Source of the DNA: Diphasiastrum complanatum
Lineage: Eukaryota; Streptophyta; Lycopodiopsida; Lycopodiales; Lycopodiaceae
Direction of reading: 5' to 3'
Length of the DNA stretch: 64,000 nt
NCBI GenBank assembly: GCA_029204225.1
Contig: CM055113.1
Location: 15,979,822-16,043,821 of the forward strand
Notes under the pieces: generated by a model
The model's input: only the letters and a program-made list of their open reading frames with translations
Told to the model about the DNA's origin: nothing
The model's database searches: none
Shown: positions 46,438-60,062 of the stretch, piece after piece
Layout of the letters: each line of letters begins with the position of its first letter
Numbering within the stretch: the stretch's first letter is position 1
Made by a program: the position numbers and the translations under genes

Positions 46438-48617
46438 TAAAAAGTAGAAAAAAACTAAAATCATGATACGAATTCTAACTTCAGTGTGGAGATTATGACA
46501 AGAACATCAAATATACTATATATGGCATATAGTATTACATAGCAATTAACCTCTTACAATCATTTCAAACACGCAGAATGAATATTTAGATCAACTATGA
46601 TTCACAATATTAATCAAGTCACTAATACACTACGAACCCATTCATTAACTGGTATGGAAACTAGCATAAGTGCAACGAAACAGACTCCAATAGGCAGGAA
46701 TTCGAAGTGCATAGGAAAAATAAATGACTACGAAAAATGACATAAATGAAACGAACTGAAAATAGATAAAGCCATACCTATTTCTGAGTGCATATGCATG
46801 TAGCCGGAAAGCGAAGAAGTGCTAGTCATGAATGCTTCAATTGATTCTACTATGTTTGTCACTTTGCTTTTGTCTTTTGCTAGGACAGAACTGCTCTCAA
46901 CTAGAACAACCATGAGGGCTCCCATTGACAATAAATCAGTGACTTCTCAATGGTCGTTTATAGATCAGCTTTAGACAACAGTTGCAAGCTCCCTTTTCAT
47001 GGTCGTGAAGGCTCAGTTAGCCGAGTCTCTGATCTGACAACTAGCTTAATGATGGCTTTCCTTCATATCTAATACTCTAGTGAAGGCTTGCAAAGTAGTA
47101 ACAACTATGGTCAGATGTATTATAGAGGTAGCGATGTTAATAATCACATCTCTCAACTCTCTTTTGGAAATCAACAATGATCCTTCAGTATTTTGAAAGT
47201 CAACGTTCAATTTCTCAACGACTATAACGTGATTGAATGGTTAGATGACTCACTCATCTACCAACGATGGTAGGCCAACTCTCCAAATATCTTGCAAGGA
47301 AAGCTGGGTTCTAACTCACAGAGTAGAAATAATTGAGCACCCCATAGCCAAGATATCTCAAGCTTTCAACAGAGATAGTGTGTCAATGACACTCTTCAAA
47401 GTTCATTTTGAATTCTGATTTTCAACAGAAATGCCATCATACTGAACACGCTTCACTAGTTTTCTCTAGCTGATATCTCATTTTACATGTATCAGGCAAC
47501 GATGGATTACCCTTTATGCCTCGATGGGGAGTAGCAACAAGAGAGCCATAGTGGATCAATCACTGAGAAAAAGTGGTAGCTCTACATCTTTGATGGTGGA
47601 GTTGTTTATGATCTTCATTCAAAACTCAAGAGCTCTCAGTCTCACACTATTTCACAAAGAACATAACATTAAATCTAAACCCTAAAATTTACAAAAAATA
47701 TAATATTAAATCAAATTTTTCTATCTATATTTTTTTTGCTCTCTCTGTCTCTCACACACATCCTTCTCTTCCTCTCTCATTCGCTCATGATCATAAATCA
47801 CTAAGACACATATTTGTGTTTAACTACACAAAATATACAATACAAAGAAGATAGTGTACAAGAAAAAGTTATTTGAAATTCGGCAGAATAAGCCTACTGT
47901 GATCAGATGTGAGAGCCAGAGTGCTATACAGCTAGCTAAAAATCCTATATTTCATGCATGCACTAGGGATATAAAAATTAAGTATCATTTCATTAGAAAG
48001 AAGTTGTTATCTAATGAAATAGACATAGTGCATTAACACCACAAGAATTGTCGCAATTTTCGACGAGATTTCTAACTTGAAATCGCGTTTTAATTTTTTT
48101 TTTGAATCGACATGGGCGTCGAAAAACACGTCGCAATAAGGTCATCAAAATATGTCACATTTAAAATCCGTTGGAATCCGATGCCAAGCCCAAAATCGAC
48201 AACCGGTCGGTAAAAACATTCTTCCGACAACCGGCCACGTGGACGTCGGAATCCGATGTCCACGTGGAAAAAAAAAACAAAACTTGAAATTTTTCTTTCT
48301 GCCACGTGCACGTCAAAATCTGCCGTCCACGTGAAAAAAAAAATTTGAAAAAAAAAATTTCCTTTTTCTTCGCCACGTGGACGTCCACGTGGAAAAATAA
48401 AATTCGAAAAAAAAAATTTACTTTTTTTTTTATCTGCCACGTGGATGTGGGATTACGACGTCCATGTCCTGTTTTTTTTTTTTCCACGTGGATATCGGAA
48501 TTCGACAAAAAAAACATTCCATTTTTTTGTTTTGCCACGTGGCCGTCGGAATTCGACACTTTTTTTGTTTCCTTCGAAATCTGATGGATTTTAAATGTGT
48601 CGGGATTTCAACACTGC
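46438..48617 (+). repeat. Array unit 2
   Basis: Near copy of unit 1; its foldback (about 48141-48616) differs from that of unit 1 by only a few bases. Frame 46931-46728 (minus) has the KDKSKVTNIVES version. Confidence 0.93.
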
Positions 48618-50800
48618 TAAAAAGTAGAAAAAAACTAAAATCATGATACGAATTCTAACTTCAGTGTGGAGATTATGACAAGAACATCAAATATACTATA
48701 TATGGCATATAGTATTACATAGCAATTAACCTCTTACAATCATTTCAAACACGCAGAATGAATATTTAGATCAACTATGATTCACAATATTAATCAAGTC
48801 ACTAATACACTACGAACCCATTCATTAACTGGTATGGAAACTAGCATAAGTGCAACGAAACAGACTCCAATAGGCAGGAATTCGAAGTGCATAGGAAAAA
48901 TAAATGACTACGAAAAATGACATAAATGAAACGAACTAAAAATAGATAAAGCCATACCTATTTCTGAGTGCATATGCATGTAGCCGGAAAGCGAAGAAGT
49001 GCTAGTCATGAATGCTTCAATTGATTCTAATATGTTTGTCACTTTGCTTTTGCCTTTTGCTAGGACAGAACTGCTCTCAACTAGAACAACCATGAGGGCT
49101 CCCATTGACAATAAATCAGTGACTTCTCAATGATCGTTTATAGATCAGCCTTAGACAACAGTTGCAAGTTCCCTTTTCATGGTCGTGAAGGCTCAGTTAG
49201 CCGAGTCTCTGATCTGACAGCTAGCTTAATGATGGCTTTCCTTCATATCTAATACTCATAGGCGTAGTGAAGGCTTGCAAAGTAGTAACAACTATGGTTA
49301 GATGTATTATAGAGGTAGCGATGTTAATAATCACATCTCTCAACTCTCTTTTGGAAATCAACAATGATCCTTCAGTATTTTGAAAGTCAACGTTCAATTT
49401 CTCAACGACTATAACGTGATTGAATGGTTAGATGACTCACTCATCTACCAACGATGGTAGGCCAACTCTCCAAATATCTTGCAAGGAAAGCTGGGTTCTA
49501 ACTCACAGAGTAGAAATAATTGAGCACCCCATAGCCAAGATATCTCAAGCTTTCAACAGAGATAGTGTGTCAATGACACTCTTCAAAGTTCATTTTGAAT
49601 TCTGATTTTCAACAAAAATGCCATCATACTGAACACGCTTCACTAGTTTTCTCTAGCTGATATCTCATTTTACATGTATCAGGCAACGATGGATTACCCT
49701 TTATGGCTCGATGAGGAGTAGCAATAAGAGAGCCATATTGGATCAATCAGTGAGAAAAAGTGGTAGCTCTACATCTTTGATCGTGGAGTTGTTTATGATC
49801 TTCATTCAAACCTCAAGTGCTCTCAGTCTCACACTATTTCACAAAGAACATAACACTTAATCTAAACCCTAAAATTTACAAAGAACATAATATTAAATCA
49901 AATTTTTTTATCTATATTTTTCTTGCTCTCTCTGTCTTTCACACACATCCTTCTCTTCCTCTCTCATTCGCTCATGATCATAAATCACTAAGACACATAT
50001 TTGTGTTTAACTACACAAAATATACAATACAAGGAAGATAGTGTACAAGAAAAAGTTATTTGAAATTCGGCAGAATAAGCTTACTGTGATCAGATGTGAG
50101 AGCCAGAGTGCTATACAACTAGCTAAAAATCCTATATTTCATGCATGCACTAGGCATATAAAAATTGAGTATCATTTCATTAGAAAGAAGTTGTTATATA
50201 ATGAAATAGACATGTGCATTAACACCAAAAGAATTGCCGCAATTTTCGACTGGATTTCTGACGTGAAATCGCGTTTTATTTTTTTTTTTGAATCGACATG
50301 GGCGTCGAAAAACACATCGCAATAAGGTCGTCGAAATCCATCACATTTAAAATCTGTTGGAATCTGATGCCAAGCCCAAAATCGACAACCGGTCGGTAAA
50401 AACATTTTTCCGACAACCGGCCACGTGGACGTCAAAACCCGATGTCCACGTGGGAAAAGAAAAAAAACATGAAATTTTTTTTTCTGCCACGTGCACGTCG
50501 AAATCCGCCGTCCACGTGGAAAAAAAAACTTGAAAAAAATAATTTCTTTTTTTTTGCCTCGTGGACGTCCACGTGGAAAACTAAAATTTGAAAAAAAAAA
50601 TTTACTTTTTTTTTTATCTACCACGTGGATGTCGGATTACGACGTCCACGTCCCGTTTTTTTTTTTCTACGTGGATATCGGATTTCGACAAAAAAAAAAT
50701 TCCATTTTTTTGTTTTGCCACGTGGCCGTCAGAATTGGACACTTTTTTTGTTTCCTTCGAAATCTGATGGATTTTAAATGTGTCGGAATTTTGACACTGC
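48618..50800 (+). repeat. Array unit 3
   Basis: The most distinct unit. It carries 12 bp (near 49257-49268) that the other units lack but the flanking repeats have. Its RNase H scrap reads on as NTKRIAAIFDWI in one frame at 50215-50260. Confidence 0.93.
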
Positions 50801-52982
50801 TAAAAAGTAGAAAAAAACTAAAATCATGATACGAATTCTAACTTCAGTGTGGAGATTATGACAAGAACATCAAATATACTATATATGACATATAGTATTA
50901 CATAGCAATTAACCTCTTACAATCGTTTCAAACACGCAGAATGAATATTTAGATCAACTATGATTCACAATATTAATCAAGTCACTAATACACTACGAAC
51001 CCATTCATTAACTGGTATGGAAACTAGCATAAGTGCAACGAAACAGACTCCAATAGGCAGGAATTCGAAGTGCATAGGAAAAATAAATGACTACGAAAAA
51101 TGACATAAATGAAACGAACTGAAAATAGATAAAGCCATACCTATTTCTGAGTGCATATGCATGTAGCCGGAAAGCGAAGAAGTGCTAGTCATGAATGCTT
51201 CAATTGATTCTAATATGTTTGTCACTTTGCTTTTGCCTTTTGCTAGGACAGAACTGCTCTCAACTAGAACAACCATGAGGGCTCCCATTGACAATAAATC
51301 AGTGACTTCTCAATGGTCGTTTATAGATCAGCTCTAGACAACAGTTGCAAGCTCCCTTTTCATGGTCGTGAAGGCTCAGTTAGCCGAGTCTCTGATCTGA
51401 CAACTAGCTTAATGATGGCTTCCCTTCATATCTAATACTCTAGTGAAGGCTTGCAAAGTAGTAACAACTATGGTCAGATGTATTATAGAGGTAGCGATGT
51501 TAATAATCACATCTCTCAACTCTCTTTTGGAAATCAACAATGATCCTTCAGTATTTTGAAAGTCAACGTTCAATTTCTCAACGACTATAACGTGATTGAA
51601 TGGTTAGATGACTCACTCATCTACCAACGATGGTAGGCCAACTCTCCAAATATCTTGCAAGGAAAGCTGGGTTCTAACTCACAGAGTAGAAATAATTGAG
51701 CACCCCATAGCCAAGATATCTCAAGCTTTCAACAGAGATAGTGTGTCAATGACACTCTTCAAAGTTCATTTTGAATTCTGATTTTCAACAAAAATGCCAT
51801 CATACTGAACACGCTTCACTAGTTTTCTCTAGCTGATATCTCATTTTACATGTATCAGGCAACGATGGATTACCCTTCATGCCTCGATGGGGAGTAGCAA
51901 CAAGAGAGCCATAATGGATCAATCAGTGAGAAAAATTGGTAGCTCTACATCTTTGATGGTGGAGTTGTTTATGATCTTCATTCAAATCTCAAGAGCTCTC
52001 AATCTCACACTATTTCACAAAAAACATAACATTAAATCTAAACCCTAAAATTTACAAAGAACATAATATTAAATGAAACTTTTCTATCTATATTTTTCTT
52101 GCTCTCTCTGTCTCTCACACACACCCTTCTCTTCCTCTCTCATTCGCTCATGATCATAAATCACTAAGACACATATTTGTGTTTAACTACACAAAATATA
52201 CAATACAAGGAATATAGTGTACAAGAAAAAGTTATTTAAAATTCGACATAATAAACCTACTGTGATCAGATGTGAGAGCCAGAGTGCTATACAGCTAGCT
52301 AAAAATCTTATATTTCATGCATGCACTAGGCATATAAAAATTAAGTATCATTTCATTAGAAAGAAGTTGTTATCTAATGAAATAGACATAGTGCATTAAC
52401 ACCACAAGAATTGTCGCAATTTTTGACGGGATTTCTAACGTGAAATCGCGTTTTAATTTTTTTCTTGAATCAACATGGGCGTCGAAAAACATGTCTCAAT
52501 AAGGTCATCGAAATCCGTCACATTTAAAATCCGTTGGAGTTCGATGCCAAGCCCAAAATCGACAACCGGTCGGTAAAAACATTTTCCCGACAACCGGCCA
52601 CGTGGACGTCGGAATCCGATGTCCACGTGGAAAAAAAAAAACAAAACTTGAAATTTTTTTTTTTTGCCACGTGCACGTCGAAATCTGCCGTCCACGTGGA
52701 AAAAAAAACTTGAAAAAAAAAATTTTCTTTTTTTTTTTGCCACGTGGACGTCCACGTGGAAAAATAAAATTTGAAAAAAAAAATTTACTTTTCTCTTTAT
52801 CTGCCACGTGGATGTCGGATTACGACGTCCACGTCCCGTTTTTTTTTTCCACGTGGATATTGGATTTCGACAAAAAAAAAATTCCATTTTTTTGTTTTGC
52901 CACGTGGCCGTTGGAATTCGACACTTTTTTTGTTTCCTTCGAAATCTGATGGATTTTAAATGTGTCGGGATTTCGACACTGC
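50801..52982 (+). repeat. Array unit 4
   Basis: From about 51780 onward it is almost identical to the sequence 2,182 bp downstream. The only difference I saw in the RNase H and foldback part is ACATGTCTC at 52490 against ACACGTCTC in unit 5. Confidence 0.93.
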
Positions 52983-55164
52983 TAAAAAGTAGAAAAAAAC
53001 TAAAATCATGATACGAATTCTAACTTCAGTGTGGAGATTATGACAAGAACATCAAATATACTATATATGGCATATAGTATTACATAGCAATTAACCTCTT
53101 ATAATCGTTTCAAACACGCAGAATGAATATTTAGATCAACTATGATTCACAATATTAATCAAGTCACTAATACACTACGAACCCATTCATTAACTGGTGT
53201 GGAAACTAGCATAAGTGCAACGAAACAGACTCCAATCGGCAGGAATTCGAAGTGCATAGGAAAAATAAATGACTACAAAAAATGACATAAATGAAACGAA
53301 CTGAAAATAGATAAAGCCATACCTATTTCTGAGTGCATATGCATGTAGCCGGAAAGCGAAGAAGTGCTAGTCATGAATGCTTCAATTGATTCTACTATGT
53401 TTGTCACTTTGCTTTTGTCTTTTGCTAGGACAGAACTGCTCTCAACTAGAACAACCATGAGGGCTCCCATTGACAATAAATCAGTGACTTCTCAATGGTC
53501 GTTTATAGATCAGCTTTAGACAACAGTTGCAAGCTCCCTTTTCATGGTCGTGAAGGCTCAGTTAGCCGAGTCTCTGATCTGACAACTAGCTTAATGATGG
53601 CTTTCCTTCATATCTAATACTCTAGTGAAGGCTTGCAAAGTAGTAACAACTATGGTCAGATGTATTATAGAGGTAGCGATGTTAATAATCACATCTCTCA
53701 ACTCTCTTTTGGAAATCAACAATGATCCTTCAGTATTTTGAAAGTCAACGTTCAATTTCTCAACGACTATAACGTGATTGAATGGTTAGATGACTCACTC
53801 ATCTACCAACGATGGTAGGCCAACTCTCCAAATATCTTGCAAGGAAAGCTGGGTTCTAACTCACAGAGTAGAAATAATTGAGCACCCCATAGCCAAGATA
53901 TCTCAAGCTTTCAACAGAGATAGTGTGTCAATGACACTCTTCAAAGTTCATTTTGAATTCTGATTTTCAACAAAAATGCCATCATACTGAACACGCTTCA
54001 CTAGTTTTCTCTAGCTGATATCTCATTTTACATGTATCAGGCAACGATGGATTACCCTTCATGCCTCGATGGGGAGTAGCAACAAGAGAGCCATAATGGA
54101 TCAATCAGTGAGAAAAATTGGTAGCTCTACATCTTTGATGGTGGAGTTGTTTATGATCTTCATTCAAATCTCAAGAGCTCTCAATCTCACACTATTTCAC
54201 AAAAAACATAACATTAAATCTAAACCCTAAAATTTACAAAGAACATAATATTAAATGAAACTTTTCTATCTATATTTTTCTTGCTCTCTCTGTCTCTCAC
54301 ACACACCCTTCTCTTCCTCTCTCATTCGCTCATGATCATAAATCACTAAGACACATATTTGTGTTTAACTACACAAAATATACAATACAAGGAATATAGT
54401 GTACAAGAAAAAGTTATTTAAAATTCGACATAATAAACCTACTGTGATCAGATGTGAGAGCCAGAGTGCTATACAGCTAGCTAAAAATCTTATATTTCAT
54501 GCATGCACTAGGCATATAAAAATTAAGTATCATTTCATTAGAAAGAAGTTGTTATCTAATGAAATAGACATAGTGCATTAACACCACAAGAATTGTCGCA
54601 ATTTTTGACGGGATTTCTAACGTGAAATCGCGTTTTAATTTTTTTCTTGAATCAACATGGGCGTCGAAAAACACGTCTCAATAAGGTCATCGAAATCCGT
54701 CACATTTAAAATCCGTTGGAGTTCGATGCCAAGCCCAAAATCGACAACCGGTCGGTAAAAACATTTTCCCGACAACCGGCCACGTGGACGTCGGAATCCG
54801 ATGTCCACGTGGAAAAAAAAAAACAAAACTTGAAATTTTTTTTTTTTGCCACGTGCACGTCGAAATCTGCCGTCCACGTGGAAAAAAAAACTTGAAAAAA
54901 AAAATTTTCTTTTTTTTTTTGCCACGTGGACGTCCACGTGGAAAAATAAAATTTGAAAAAAAAAATTTACTTTTCTCTTTATCTGCCACGTGGATGTCGG
55001 ATTACGACGTCCACGTCCCGTTTTTTTTTTCCACGTGGATATTGGATTTCGACAAAAAAAAAATTCCATTTTTTTGTTTTGCCACGTGGCCGTTGGAATT
55101 CGACACTTTTTTTGTTTCCTTCGAAATCTGATGGATTTTAAATGTGTCGGGATTTCGACACTGC
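52983..55164 (+). repeat. Array unit 5
   Basis: Nearly identical to the neighbouring register on both sides, including the private AAAAATTGGTAGC variant at about 54113, also found at about 51931. This marks it as part of the latest duplication. Confidence 0.93.
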
Positions 55165-57340
55165 TAAAAAGTAGAAAAAAACTAAAATCATGATACGAAT
55201 TCTAACTTCAGTGTGGAGATTATGACAAGAACATCAAATATACTATATATGGCATATAGTATTACATAGCAATTAACCTCTTATAATCGTTTCAAACACG
55301 CAGAATGAATATTTAGATCAACTATGATTCACAATATTAATCAAGTCACTAATACACTACGAACCCATTCATTAACTGGTGTGGAAACTAGCATAAGTGC
55401 AACGAAACAGACTCCAATCGGCAGGAATTCGAAGTGCATAGGAAAAATAAATGACTACAAAAAATGACATAAATGAAACGAACTGAAAATAGATAAAGCC
55501 ATACCTATTTCTGAGTGCATATGCATGTAGCCGGAAAGCGAAGAAGTGCTAGTCATGAATGCTTCAATTGATTCTACTATGTTTGTCACTTTGCTTTTGT
55601 CTTTTGCTAGGACAGAACTGCTCTCAACTAGAACAACCATGAGGGCTCCCATTGACAATAAATCAGTGACTTCTCAATGGTCGTTTATAGATCAGCTTTA
55701 GACAACAGTTGCAAGCTCCCTTTTCATGGTCGTGAAGGCTCAGTTAGCCGAGTCTCTGATCTGACAACTAGCTTAATGATGGCTTTCCTTCATATCTAAT
55801 ACTCTAGTGAAGGCTTGCAAAGTAGTAACAACTATGGTCAGATGTATTATAGAGGTAGCGATGTTAATAATCACATCTCTCAACTCTCTTTTGGAAATCA
55901 ACAATGATCCTTCAGTATTTTGAAAGTCAACGTTCAATTTCTCAACGACTATAACGTGATTGAATGGTTAGATGACTCACTCATCTACCAACGATGGTAG
56001 GCCAACTCTCCAAATATCTTGCAAGGAAAGCTGGGTTCTAACTCATAGAGTAGAAATAATTGAGCACCCCATAGCCAAGATATCTCAAGCTTTCAACAGA
56101 GATAGTGTGTCAATGACACTCTTCAAAGTTCATTTTGAATTCTGATTTTCAACAGAAATGCCATCATACTGAACACGCTTCATTAGTTTTCTCTAGCTGA
56201 TATCTCATTTTACATGTATCAGGCAACGATGGATTACCCTTCATGCCTCGATGGGGAGTAGCAACAAGAGAGCCATAATGGATCAATCAGTGAGAAAAAG
56301 TGGTAGCTCTACATCTTTGATGGTGGAGTTGTTTATGATCTTCATTCAAATCTCAAGAGCTCTCAGTCTCATACTATTTCACAAAAAACATAACATTAAA
56401 TCTAAACCCTAAAATTACAAAGAACATAATATTAAATCAAACTTTTCTATCTATATTTTTCTTGCTCTCTCTGTCTCTCACACACATCCTTCTCTTCCTC
56501 TCTCATTCGCTCATGATCATAAATCACTAAGACACATATTTGTGTTTAACTACACAAAATATACAATACAAGGAAGATAGTGTACAAGAAAAAGTTATTT
56601 GAAATTCGGCATAATAAGCCTACTGTGATCAGATGTGAGAGCCAGAGTGCTATACAGCTAGCTAGAAATCTTATATTTCATGCATGCACTAGGCATATAA
56701 AAATTAAGTATCATTTCATTAGAAAGAAGTTGTTATCTAATGAAATAGACATAGTGCATTAACACCACAAGAATTGTCGCAATTTTTGACGAGATTTCTA
56801 ACGTGAAATCGCGTTTTAATTTTTTTCTTGAATCGACATGGGCGTCGAAAAACACGTCGCAATAAGGTCATCGAAATCCGTCACATTTGAAATCCGTTGG
56901 AATTCGATGCCAAGCCCAAAATCGACAACCGGTCTGTAAAAACATTTTTTCGACAACCGGCCACGTGGACGTCGGAATCCGATGTCCACGTGGAAATAAA
57001 AAACAAAACTTGAAATTTTTCTTTCTGCCACGTGCACGTCGAAATCTGCCGTCCACGTGGAAAAAAAAACTTGAAAAAAAAAATTTCCTTTTTTTTGCCA
57101 CGTGGACGTCCACGTGGAAAAATAAAATTTGAAAAAAAAAATTTACTTTTCTCTTTATCTGCCACGTGGATGTCGGATTACGACGTCCACGTCCCGTTTT
57201 CTTTTTTCACGTGGATATTGGATTTCGACAAAAAAAAAATTCCATTTTTTTGTTTTGCCACATGGCCGTCGGAATTCGACACTTTTTTTGTTTTCTTCGA
57301 AATCTGATGGATTCTAAATGTGTCGGGATTTCGACACTGC
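55165..57340 (+). repeat. Array unit 6
   Basis: Full unit with the RNase H scrap at 56580-56762 and the foldback at about 56868-57338. One G-box half-site is CACATGG instead of CACGTGG near 57259. Confidence 0.93.
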
Positions 57341-58670
57341 TAAAAAGTAGAAAAAAACTAAAATCATGATACGCGCAGAATGAATATTTAGATCAACTAT
57401 GATTCACAATATTAATCAAGTCACTAATACACTACGAACCCATTCATTAACTGGTATGGAAACTAGCATAAGTGCAACGAAAGAGACTCCAATCGGCAGG
57501 AATTCGAAGTGCATAGGAAAAATAAATGACTACAAAAAATGACATAAATGAAACGAACTCAAAATAGATAAAGCCATACCTATTTCTGAGTGCATATGCA
57601 TGTAGCCGGAAAGCGAAGAAGTGCTAGTCATGAATGCTTCAATTGATTCTACTATGTTTGTCACTTTGCTTTTGTCTTTTGCTAGGACAGAACTGCTCTC
57701 ATTTAGAACAACCATGAGGGCTCCCATTGACAATAAATCAGTGACTTCTCAATGGTCGTTTATAGATCAGCTTTAGACAACAGTTGCAAGCTCCCTTTTC
57801 ATGGTCGTGAAGGCTCTGTTAGCCGAGTCTCTGATCTGACAACTAGCTTAATGATGGCTTTCCTTCATATCTAATACTCTAGTGAAGGCTTGCAAAGTAG
57901 TAACAACTATGGTCAGATGTATTATAGAGGTAGCGATGTTAATAATCACATCTCTCAACTCTCTTTTGGAAATCAACAATGATCCTTCAGTATTTTGAAA
58001 GTCAACGTTCAATTTCTCAACGACTATAACGTGATTGAATGGTTAGATGACTCACTCATCTACCAACGATGGTAGGCCAGCTCTCCAAATATCTTGCAAG
58101 GAAAGCTGGGTTCTAACTCATAGAGTAGAAATAATTGAGCACCCTATAGCCAAGATATCTCAAGCTTTCAACAGAGATAGTGAGTCAATGACACTTTGCA
58201 AAGTTCATTTTGAGTTCTGATTTTTAACAGAATTGCCATCATACTGAACACGCTTCACTAGTTTTCTCTAGTTGATATCTCATTTTACATGTATCAGGCA
58301 ACGATGGATTACCCTTTATGGCTCGATGGGGAGTAGCAACAAGAGAGCCATACTGGATCAATCAATGAGAAAAAGTGGTAGCTCTACATCTTTGATGGTG
58401 GAGCTATTTATGATCTTCATTCAAACCTCAAGAGTTCTCAGTCTCACACTATTTCACAAAGAACATAGCATTAAATCTAAACCCTAAAATTTACAAAGAA
58501 CATAATATTAAATCAAACTTTTCTATCTATATTTTTCTTGCTTTCTCTGTCTCTCACACACATCCTTCTCTTCCTCTCTCATTCGCTCATGATCATAAAT
58601 CACTAAGACACATATTTGTGTTTAGTTACCCAAAATATACAATTTAAGGAAGATAGTGTACAAGAAAAAG
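57341..58670 (+). repeat. Array unit 7, partial
   Basis: It lacks about 106 bp directly after ATCATGATACG (near 57375), where the other units have the ATATACTATATATG stretch. It stops within the leader at TACAAGAAAAAGTT, before the RNase H scrap, and passes into unrelated sequence. Confidence 0.92.
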
Positions 58671-58899
58671 TTCTAAAAGAAAAAATCTTAGTTGTACATA
58701 ACAAAACAAAAGAATTGTACTTGGAATGAGACAAATGAAATTGATAGAGTTGAGAAGAAGCGCCAAAAGCCGATCTCCAACAATCTGCTACAATAATAAA
58801 AAATAAGAAAGCCCTAGAAAAATGACGAGGCTTTGAAAATTCGGTCACAGATGTCAGATTCCAACATCTATAGTATCCGTCATGATCCGATGTCCGCTA
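58671..58899. other. Short unique stretch between array and copia C
   Basis: About 230 bp with no similarity to the array. It leads into copia RT at GCTCATTGACTACAAAGAG. Nothing else is recognised. Confidence 0.5.
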
Positions 58900-60062
58900 T
58901 ATGCTCATTGACTACAAAGAGACCTTCGCTCCTGTGGCTAAGTGGAATACACTTTGCATGGTGATTGCTTTGGCGACGTTGTTTGGATGGAATCGACACA
59001 AATACGTAAAGTCCGCATTCCTGAATGGTAAGCTTGAAGAAGAAGTGTACATAGAACAACCTAGTGGCTTTGTGGTACATGGCATGGAAGACAAAGTATG
59101 TAAGTTGAAGAAAGCTTTATATGGATTGAAGCAAGCACCACGTGCTTGGTATAGCCACTTTGATGAGCATCTCCTATCTAGAGGTTTGATGCGCACTTCT
59201 TCAGATTTCAATCTTTACTACTTTGCTTGTGACTCTAGTATCACACTGATTGTGCTGTACGTAGATGACCTCATAATCACAGAAAATGATCATGATTTGA
59301 TTGGTGCAATCAAGGACTTATTTGCTAGTTTTGATATGACTAATTTTGGTTTGATGCACTACTGTTTGGGAGTGGAAGTATGGCAAGATTGCAGTAGCAT
59401 CGCACTAATACAAACAAAGTATGTGAATGAGATTTTGAAGTGTTTCAAAATGTGCGATAGCAAGCCAGTATCCACACCTATGGATGTTGGTAAGAAACTA
59501 TCTAACCAGGATTAGAGTGCACTAGTTGATACCACTTTATTTCGTCAATTAGTTGGTTCGCTGATTTATCTCACAACTACTCGTCCTGACGTAAGTTATG
59601 TTGTAAGCCTTGTAAGTAAATTCATGGCTACTCCTAGACAGATTCACTAGAAAGCAGCAAAGAGAATTCTTCGTTATGTGAATGGCACGTTAACCAATGG
59701 ATTGTTGTATGAGAGGCAACATATTTTACCAGTTTTATAGAGCTTTGTTGATTCAGATTGGGCAGGCTATATTGATGATAGTAGATCTACCACAGGTTAT
59801 GTATTTCATGTTGGTAATGGTGTATTTTTTTGGTCAAGTAAGAAACAGGACACAATTGCTCTTTCTACTATAGAAGTAGAATACAAAGGACTATGCTCAG
59901 CTACGCCGGAAGCAGTTTGGCTAAAAAGAATGTTAGAAGACATTGGAATTCTACAGAATAAGCCTACTGTGATCAGATGTGAGAGCCAGAGCGCTATACA
60001 GCTAGCTAAAAATCCTGTATTTCATGCATGCACTAAGCATATAAAAATTAAGTATCATTTCA
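58900..60062 (+). pseudogene. Copia C RT/RNase H fragment, right copy
   Basis: RT reads from YKETFAPVAKWNTLCMVIAL through FLNGKLEEEVYIEQPSGFV and YGLKQAPRAWYSHFDEHLL to the active site YVDDLIIT near 59258-59281. A TAG near 59513 interrupts after KKLSNQD. RNase H follows (SFVDSDWAGYIDDSRSTTGY, FWSSKKQDTIALSTIEVEYK) with two more TAGs. The end is open at 59930-60062 (VIRCESQSAIQLAKNP, CTKHIKIKYHFIRK). No integrase, gag or LTR is attached. It is longer at its left than the copy at 42058, which copia B cut. Confidence 0.9.

Larger units (their letters stand above)
44260..58670 (+). repeat. Tandem array of about 2.18-kb units (six full, one partial)
   Basis: Units start at TAAAAAGTAG at 44260, 46438, 48618, 50801, 52983, 55165 and 57341, so the periods are 2178, 2180, 2183, 2182, 2182 and 2176. 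Each unit holds (a) about 1 kb, also present in the flanking repeats, with an exon-like minus-strand frame; (b) about 430 bp of leader ending in TACAAGAAAAAGTTATTT; (c) a roughly 170-bp copia RNase H C-terminal scrap (RCESQSAIQLAKNPIFHACT) at 45674, 47854, 50041, 52217, 54399 and 56580; and (d) a roughly 480-bp foldback with CACGTG palindromes. The scrap has the same start in every unit, so the composite existed before amplification. Confidence 0.95.

Noticed and set aside
50215-50260. Read-through of the RNase H scrap in unit 3 as a functional C-terminus
   Set aside because: It needs a one-base correction, and the following residues do not match the usual copia ending. More likely this is already foldback sequence.
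44260-58670. CRISPR-like or rDNA-like array
   Set aside because: Unit length (2.18 kb), the transposon content of the units and the plant context exclude CRISPR. No rRNA motifs were seen.
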